From positions 1 through 54,155 of the forward strand of contig JABXHW010000044.1 of the NCBI GenBank assembly GCA_013373425.1: DNA of 54,155 nt, in the 5' to 3' direction. The DNA is from Flavobacteriia bacterium. GTDB taxonomy: Bacteria; Bacteroidota; Bacteroidia; Flavobacteriales; Schleiferiaceae. Below are positions 49,886 to 54,155 of this stretch, in pieces; position 1 is the stretch's first letter; the number at the start of each line of letters is the position of its first letter. The position numbers and the translations under genes were made by a program. A model generated the notes under the pieces. The model was not told where the DNA came from, ran no database searches, and saw only the letters and a list, made by a program, of their open reading frames with translations.

Positions 49886-52615
49886 ATGGACAGATTCTCC
49901 TTCTTAGGTAGTGCACACATTGGATTTATCGATGAGTTGTACGATAAGTACCTGAAGGATCCGGATTCGGTTGAACCGAGTTGGCGTGCCTTTTTTCAAG
50001 GCTACGACTTTTCAAAAGAGATGTATGGCGACAATCCTGTTGGCACTGTTGATCAACAAGCTCTTGAGGATGTTCGTCGCGAGTTTCTAGTGCTGGATCT
50101 AATCAACGGTTACCGAACCAGAGGTCACCTCTTCACCGAAACCAACCCAGTACGCACTCGAAGAAAATATTCACCAACCCTCGATATCGAGAACTTCGGC
50201 TTGTCGAAAGACGATCTCGATAAAGAGTTCATGGCTGGAACGGAAGTCGGACTCGACGGTCCAGCCACATTGAAGACCATCGTCGAACACCTTCAGAACA
50301 TGTACTGTCGCTCTATCGGAGTGGAGTTCATGTACATCCGTAATCCAGAAGTTACGGACTGGGTGAAGAAGTGGCTTCATCAAAATGAAAATTCAACGAA
50401 CTTCTCGAAAAAAGAGAAGCTCCGTATCCTTCACCGCTTGAATGAAGCTGTTTCATTCGAGTCGTTTCTAAACACCAAATTCGTCGGACAAAAGCGCTTC
50501 TCCATCGAAGGTGCCGAATCACTTATTCCAGCTTTGGACTTTGCGGTTGAGTACGCAATGAACGAAGGTGTAGAAGAATTCGTGATGGGTATGGCTCACC
50601 GCGGACGACTTAACGTCCTCTCCAACATCTTTGGAAAGCCGAGAAAAGAAATTTTCTCCGAGTTCGAAGGAAAGGCATTCGTGGATGATGAGTTTGATGG
50701 CGACGTGAAATATCACCTCGGATATTCCACTGAAGCGAACGTCGACGGCAAGAAGGTGAAGTTGAACCTTTCGCCTAACCCGTCTCACCTCGAAGCGGTA
50801 GACCCAGTGGTTGAAGGTATTGCTCGCGCTAAGATCAATAATGATTACGACGGCGACCGCTCGAAGGTTATGCCGATTTTAATCCACGGTGATGCGGCTG
50901 TTGCTGCTCAAGGCGTGGTATATGAAGTGCTCCAGATGGAATCGCTCAACGGCTACGGCACGGGGGGTACACTTCACATTGTCATTAACAACCAAGTAGG
51001 CTTTACTACGAACTATCTCGATGCGAGAAGTAGTACCTACTGTACGGATATCGCCAAAGTTATTCTTGCTCCAGTTCTACACGTGAACGGAGATGATCCC
51101 GAAGCTTTGGTTCACGCGATTCGCTTCGCAACGGCATATCGCCAGAAGTTCAACAAGGATGTTTTCATCGATCTTCTATGTTACCGTAAGTACGGACACA
51201 ATGAAGGTGATGAGCCGAGATTTACCCAGCCTTTGTTGTACAAAGAGATTGCGAAACACCCGAACCCTCGTCAGATTTACAGCGAAAAACTCGAGAAGTC
51301 GAACGACCTTGAGCAAAGTGAACTAGAGGCGATGGAAAAGGAATTCCGCGCGATGTTGGAAGAGGACTTTGATGAGTCGAAGAAAATTGAGCGCAACTAC
51401 ATCACTCCTTTCATGGAAGATGAGTGGAAGGAATTCCGTCAATCAACGCCAGCTGATTTCGATCTTTCTCCAGAAACTGGGATGAAGGTTAATGAGCTTA
51501 AAACGATTGCGGAAACCATCACGACGCTTCCGGAAGACCTCAAGTTCATCAATAAGATTAAGCGACTCTTCAAGGATCGCAATGCCCAAGTTTTTGATCG
51601 CAATGCACTCGATTGGGGCATGGGTGAACTGATGGCATATGGTAGCTTGATTCTTGAAGGCTACAATGTTCGAATCTCCGGTGAGGATGTGGAACGTGGT
51701 ACGTTCTCTCACCGTCACGCCATTGTGAAGGTGGAGGATAGCGAACAGGAAGTTTGCCGATTGAATGAAATCCCAGGGCGTGAAGGTCGCTTTGCGATTT
51801 ATAATTCACTCCTTTCAGAATACGGTGTGCTTGGTTTCGATTATGGCTATGCCATGGCGTCTCCGAAAACACTCACCATCTGGGAAGCTCAGTTTGGTGA
51901 CTTTGCCAACGGAGCGCAGATTATTATCGACCAGTTTATTTCTGCTGCGGAAGATAAGTGGAAAGTTCAGAATGGTTTGGTGATGCTCTTGCCACACGGC
52001 TATGAAGGTCAGGGTGCAGAACACTCCAGCGCTCGCCTCGAACGCTTCCTTCAGCTTTGTGCGCAGTACAACATGCAGGTAGTGAACGTCACTACTCCTG
52101 CGAACTTCTTCCATGTTCTTCGTCGTCAGATGCACCGTCCGTTCCGCAAGCCATTGGTTGTGATGAGTCCGAAGAGTCTTCTTCGTCATCCAAAGGTGGT
52201 TTCGTCGCTCCAGGATTTTGAATCTGGTCGCTTCAATGAGGTGATTGTTGATGCCAAGACTGAGGATAAGAAAGTGGAGAAGATTGTGTTCTGTTCAGGT
52301 AAGCTGTATTACGACTTGCTGAGCGAGCGCGAAGATCGAAACGACAATACCACTGCCTTGGTTCGCCTCGAGCAGCTATACCCTCTACCGCAAAAGCAAA
52401 TCGATGAAGTGCTAGGTAGATTTACGAATGCCAAGAAGAAAATCTGGGCGCAAGAAGAACCGGCAAATATGGGGGCATGGACCTTCATTCTTTGGAAGTT
52501 CCCAGAGCGTTTGGAGCTAATCTCACCTGCAGCGAGTGCTTCGCCTGCGGCTGGTTCTAGCAAGACGGCTTTGGCACGACACAGAGAAATTGTAGAATCC
52601 GTTTTCAACGCATAA
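49886..52615 (+). CDS. sucA: 2-oxoglutarate dehydrogenase E1 component
   Basis: The thiamine-diphosphate subunit that decarboxylates 2-oxoglutarate. The 909-aa protein is full length, with the short N-terminal E2-binding segment (FLGSAHIGFIDELYDKYL), MAHRGRLNVL, HGDAAVAAQGVV, NNQVGFTTN and HNEGDEPRFTQP in the TPP-binding half. The C-terminal pyrimidine-binding half has SEYGVLGFDYGYA and LLPHGYEGQGAEHSSARLER. All expected cofactor regions look intact. sucB follows after 21 bp; E3 is not in the window. Confidence 0.97.
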   Translation: MDRFSFLGSAHIGFIDELYDKYLKDPDSVEPSWRAFFQGYDFSKEMYGDNPVGTVDQQALEDVRREFLVLDLINGYRTRGHLFTETNPVRTRRKYSPTLDIENFGLSKDDLDKEFMAGTEVGLDGPATLKTIVEHLQNMYCRSIGVEFMYIRNPEVTDWVKKWLHQNENSTNFSKKEKLRILHRLNEAVSFESFLNTKFVGQKRFSIEGAESLIPALDFAVEYAMNEGVEEFVMGMAHRGRLNVLSNIFGKPRKEIFSEFEGKAFVDDEFDGDVKYHLGYSTEANVDGKKVKLNLSPNPSHLEAVDPVVEGIARAKINNDYDGDRSKVMPILIHGDAAVAAQGVVYEVLQMESLNGYGTGGTLHIVINNQVGFTTNYLDARSSTYCTDIAKVILAPVLHVNGDDPEALVHAIRFATAYRQKFNKDVFIDLLCYRKYGHNEGDEPRFTQPLLYKEIAKHPNPRQIYSEKLEKSNDLEQSELEAMEKEFRAMLEEDFDESKKIERNYITPFMEDEWKEFRQSTPADFDLSPETGMKVNELKTIAETITTLPEDLKFINKIKRLFKDRNAQVFDRNALDWGMGELMAYGSLILEGYNVRISGEDVERGTFSHRHAIVKVEDSEQEVCRLNEIPGREGRFAIYNSLLSEYGVLGFDYGYAMASPKTLTIWEAQFGDFANGAQIIIDQFISAAEDKWKVQNGLVMLLPHGYEGQGAEHSSARLERFLQLCAQYNMQVVNVTTPANFFHVLRRQMHRPFRKPLVVMSPKSLLRHPKVVSSLQDFESGRFNEVIVDAKTEDKKVEKIVFCSGKLYYDLLSEREDRNDNTTALVRLEQLYPLPQKQIDEVLGRFTNAKKKIWAQEEPANMGAWTFILWKFPERLELISPAASASPAAGSSKTALARHREIVESVFNA

Positions 52616-52636
52616 TAGACGAAAAGTCAAGAAAAG

Positions 52637-53860
52637 ATGATCGTAGAACTAAAAGTTCCATCTCCAGGAGAATCGATTACAGAAGTTGAGATTGCACAGT
52701 GGCTTGTAAGCTCTGGCGACTACGTGGAGAAAGACCAAGAAATTGCCGAAATCGACTCCGATAAGGCGACACTCGCACTTCCATCTGAAGAGAGTGGAAC
52801 CATTGAGATTTTGGTTGAAGACGGAGAAGTCGTTCAAGTAGGACAGGTAATCGCTAAAATCGATACCGATGCCAAGGCTCCAGAAGGAGGCGCTTCAAAG
52901 AAAGAAGAAAAGAAGGAAGAAAAGAAAGAGTCTGCTCCAGATCCAGGCCCAGTTTCATCTTCCGACGATTCTAACAAAACGTATGCTACAGGCACTCCAT
53001 CGCCAGCGGCTAAGAAGATCCTCGACGAAAAGGGAATCGACGCTAGTCAAGTGAAGGGTACCGGAAAAGACGGACGCATCACCAAGGAAGACGCAGTGAA
53101 GGCTGAAGTTTCTATGGGTAGCCCAGGAAACGGTAACCGTGGCTCTGAGCGTAAGCGCATGAGTGCACTTCGTCGCAAACTCGCACAGCGTCTCGTAAGC
53201 GTGAAGAACGAAACGGCCATGTTGACCACCTTCAATGAAGTGGACATGAAGCCAATCTTCGATCTTCGCAACGAGTACAAAGAGGCATTTAAAGAGAAGT
53301 ACGGTGTAGGTCTTGGATTCATGAGCTTCTTTACACTTGCAGTTGTAAAGGCACTTCAAGAGTTCCCGCAAGTGAATAGCATGATTGACGGTGACGAGCT
53401 AGTTACTTTCGATTACCAAGATATTTCTATCGCTGTTTCAGGTCCTAGAGGTTTGATGGTTCCAGTCATTCGCAATGCGGAGAACTTGAGCTTTGCAGGA
53501 GTAGAGAAAGAAGTGAAGCGTTTGGCTATTCGCGTTCGCGATGGTGAAATCACAGTCGACGAAATGACAGGTGGAACATTCACGATCACAAACGGTGGTG
53601 TATTCGGCTCTATGCTTTCAACTCCTATCATCAACCCACCACAAAGCGCGATTTTGGGAATGCACAATATCGTTGAGCGTCCTGTGGCTATCGATGGCAA
53701 GGTTGAGATTCGTCCAATCATGTACGTGGCGTTGAGCTACGATCACCGCGTAATCGATGGACGCGAATCTGTTGGTACATTGGTGAAAATCAAGGAAGCC
53801 CTTGAGAACCCAGTTGAAATCTTGATGGATGGCAACCCGAAGAAAGCTCTCGGATTGTAA
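52637..53860 (+). CDS. sucB: 2-oxoglutarate dehydrogenase E2 (dihydrolipoyl succinyltransferase)
   Basis: Transfers succinyl from the lipoyl arm to CoA. The 407-aa protein has one lipoyl domain (1-78) with lipoyl-lysine Lys43 in DSDKATL, a Lys/Glu-rich linker, a peripheral subunit-binding domain (about 115-152; [24 protein letters not shown]) and the catalytic domain (about 175-407). The catalytic His is in [10 protein letters not shown]. Operon partner of sucA. Confidence 0.97.
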   Translation: MIVELKVPSPGESITEVEIAQWLVSSGDYVEKDQEIAEIDSDKATLALPSEESGTIEILVEDGEVVQVGQVIAKIDTDAKAPEGGASKKEEKKEEKKESAPDPGPVSSSDDSNKTYATGTPSPAAKKILDEKGIDASQVKGTGKDGRITKEDAVKAEVSMGSPGNGNRGSERKRMSALRRKLAQRLVSVKNETAMLTTFNEVDMKPIFDLRNEYKEAFKEKYGVGLGFMSFFTLAVVKALQEFPQVNSMIDGDELVTFDYQDISIAVSGPRGLMVPVIRNAENLSFAGVEKEVKRLAIRVRDGEITVDEMTGGTFTITNGGVFGSMLSTPIINPPQSAILGMHNIVERPVAIDGKVEIRPIMYVALSYDHRVIDGRESVGTLVKIKEALENPVEILMDGNPKKALGL

Positions 53861-53886
53861 GACAGACATCAACTAGATATTAGGAG

Positions 53887-53916
53887 CCCCCTTCGAGAAA
53901 TCGGAGGGGGTTTTTT
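53887..53916 (+). terminator. Rho-independent terminator of sucAB
   Basis: CCCCCTTCGA pairs with TCGGAGGGGG around a GAAA loop (one wobble), followed by TTTTTT. It starts 26 bp after the sucB stop. Confidence 0.92.
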
Positions 53917-53928
53917 ACGTGGGTGGGT

Positions 53929-53992
53929 AAGGGGCTCAGGGTTTTAAAGGGCTCAGGAAGAAGGTGCTAAGGTTTAAAAGGGGCTCAGGTTG
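53929..53992 (+). repeat. Short dispersed repeat, copy B, with GGGCTCAGG reiterations
   Basis: Contains AAGGGGCTCAGGG, TTTTAAAGGGCTCAGG and AAAAGGGGCTCAGG in succession. The first 30 bp match the minus strand of 13109-13147. Non-coding. Confidence 0.65.
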
Positions 53993-54057
53993 GGGAGGAA
54001 CGCAGGAGTGCAGGAACTCAGGAGCGCACGTGAGCAGGGATGCACGCCGAGTCAGTA

Positions 54058-54155
54058 TTGAGTATCCAGTATCCAGTATTTCTCGACCTAGATCACCCCA
54101 AAAAAATCAACTTACCCCTACAAGTGATATTTTCGTACCCAGTACCCAGTACCCA
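54058..54155. repeat. Seven-base tandem repeats at the window end
   Basis: AGTATCC is repeated twice at 54061-54074, and GTACCCA three times at 54135-54155, running off the end of the window. The two units differ by one base, suggesting a common origin. No gene is present from the sucB terminator to the end. Confidence 0.7.

Noticed and set aside
51815-52189. 124-codon minus-strand frame inside sucA
   Set aside because: It overlaps conserved sucA sequence completely and has no independent support.

Overview
The window comes from a Flavobacteriales-type member of the Bacteroidota, probably near the Cryomorphaceae-like lineages. The reasons are: three proteins with type IX secretion C-terminal sorting domains; a TonB-dependent receptor; DUF5686 and DUF4296 proteins; a Bacteroidota-type arginine decarboxylase; little sign of Shine-Dalgarno sites; and many genes preceded by the Bacteroidota -7 box TAnnTTTG, about 20-30 nt before the start codon. 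I see no rRNA, tRNA, CRISPR array or recognisable transposase. Almost all of the sequence is ordinary chromosome.

Layout. 1-4.4 kb: the 3' part of sdhB, then an arginine decarboxylase / deoxyhypusine-synthase-like polyamine operon with a small acidic protein and an outer-membrane protein. 4.4-8.7 kb: dprA and an SDR oxidoreductase (minus), divergent from a TonB-dependent receptor. 8.9-12 kb: a HAD hydrolase, an FRG-domain protein overlapping an acylphosphatase, and a cation/proton antiporter. 12.1-19 kb: a DODA-type dioxygenase, typA, a T9SS cargo protein and polA. 19.1-24.1 kb: a polyprenol-phosphate mannosyltransferase, dihydroorotase, a DUF4296 lipoprotein, tyrS and an NAD-dependent epimerase. 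24.2-29.6 kb: two secreted proteins, a LuxE-like acyl transferase, a small lipoprotein, and the tyrosine-degradation genes hppD and hmgA. 30.1-34.7 kb: two paralogous T9SS cargo proteins and trhO. 35.4-38.1 kb: an SDR-type threonine dehydrogenase, a lipoprotein and a membrane metallophosphoesterase. 38.2-49.8 kb: two tightly packed operons (histidine kinase-hemW-cyclase-DUF5686, and RND/MMPL transporter-rmlA-prenyl synthase-OMP-small protein) and a facing beta-barrel gene. 49.9-53.9 kb: sucA-sucB.

The metabolic genes connect. SucAB and SdhB are TCA-cycle steps. HppD and HmgA send tyrosine toward fumarate and acetoacetate, and threonine dehydrogenase begins threonine breakdown. The polyamine, pyrimidine, isoprenoid and dTDP-sugar genes are biosynthetic.

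The most unusual non-coding signal is a pair of 187-bp elements (29786-29972 and 35024-35210) in the same orientation. They align without gaps. One is bounded by a perfect 25-bp GC-rich inverted repeat, and both contain conserved internal palindromes. Each lies next to a degenerate G-rich tandem tract. A second short repeat family lies just beyond the typA and sucB terminators. The most unusual coding signal is the tyrosyl-tRNA synthetase, whose HIGH signature reads GVGN and so lacks the first catalytic histidine. All calls were made by reading the sequence; no database search was run.
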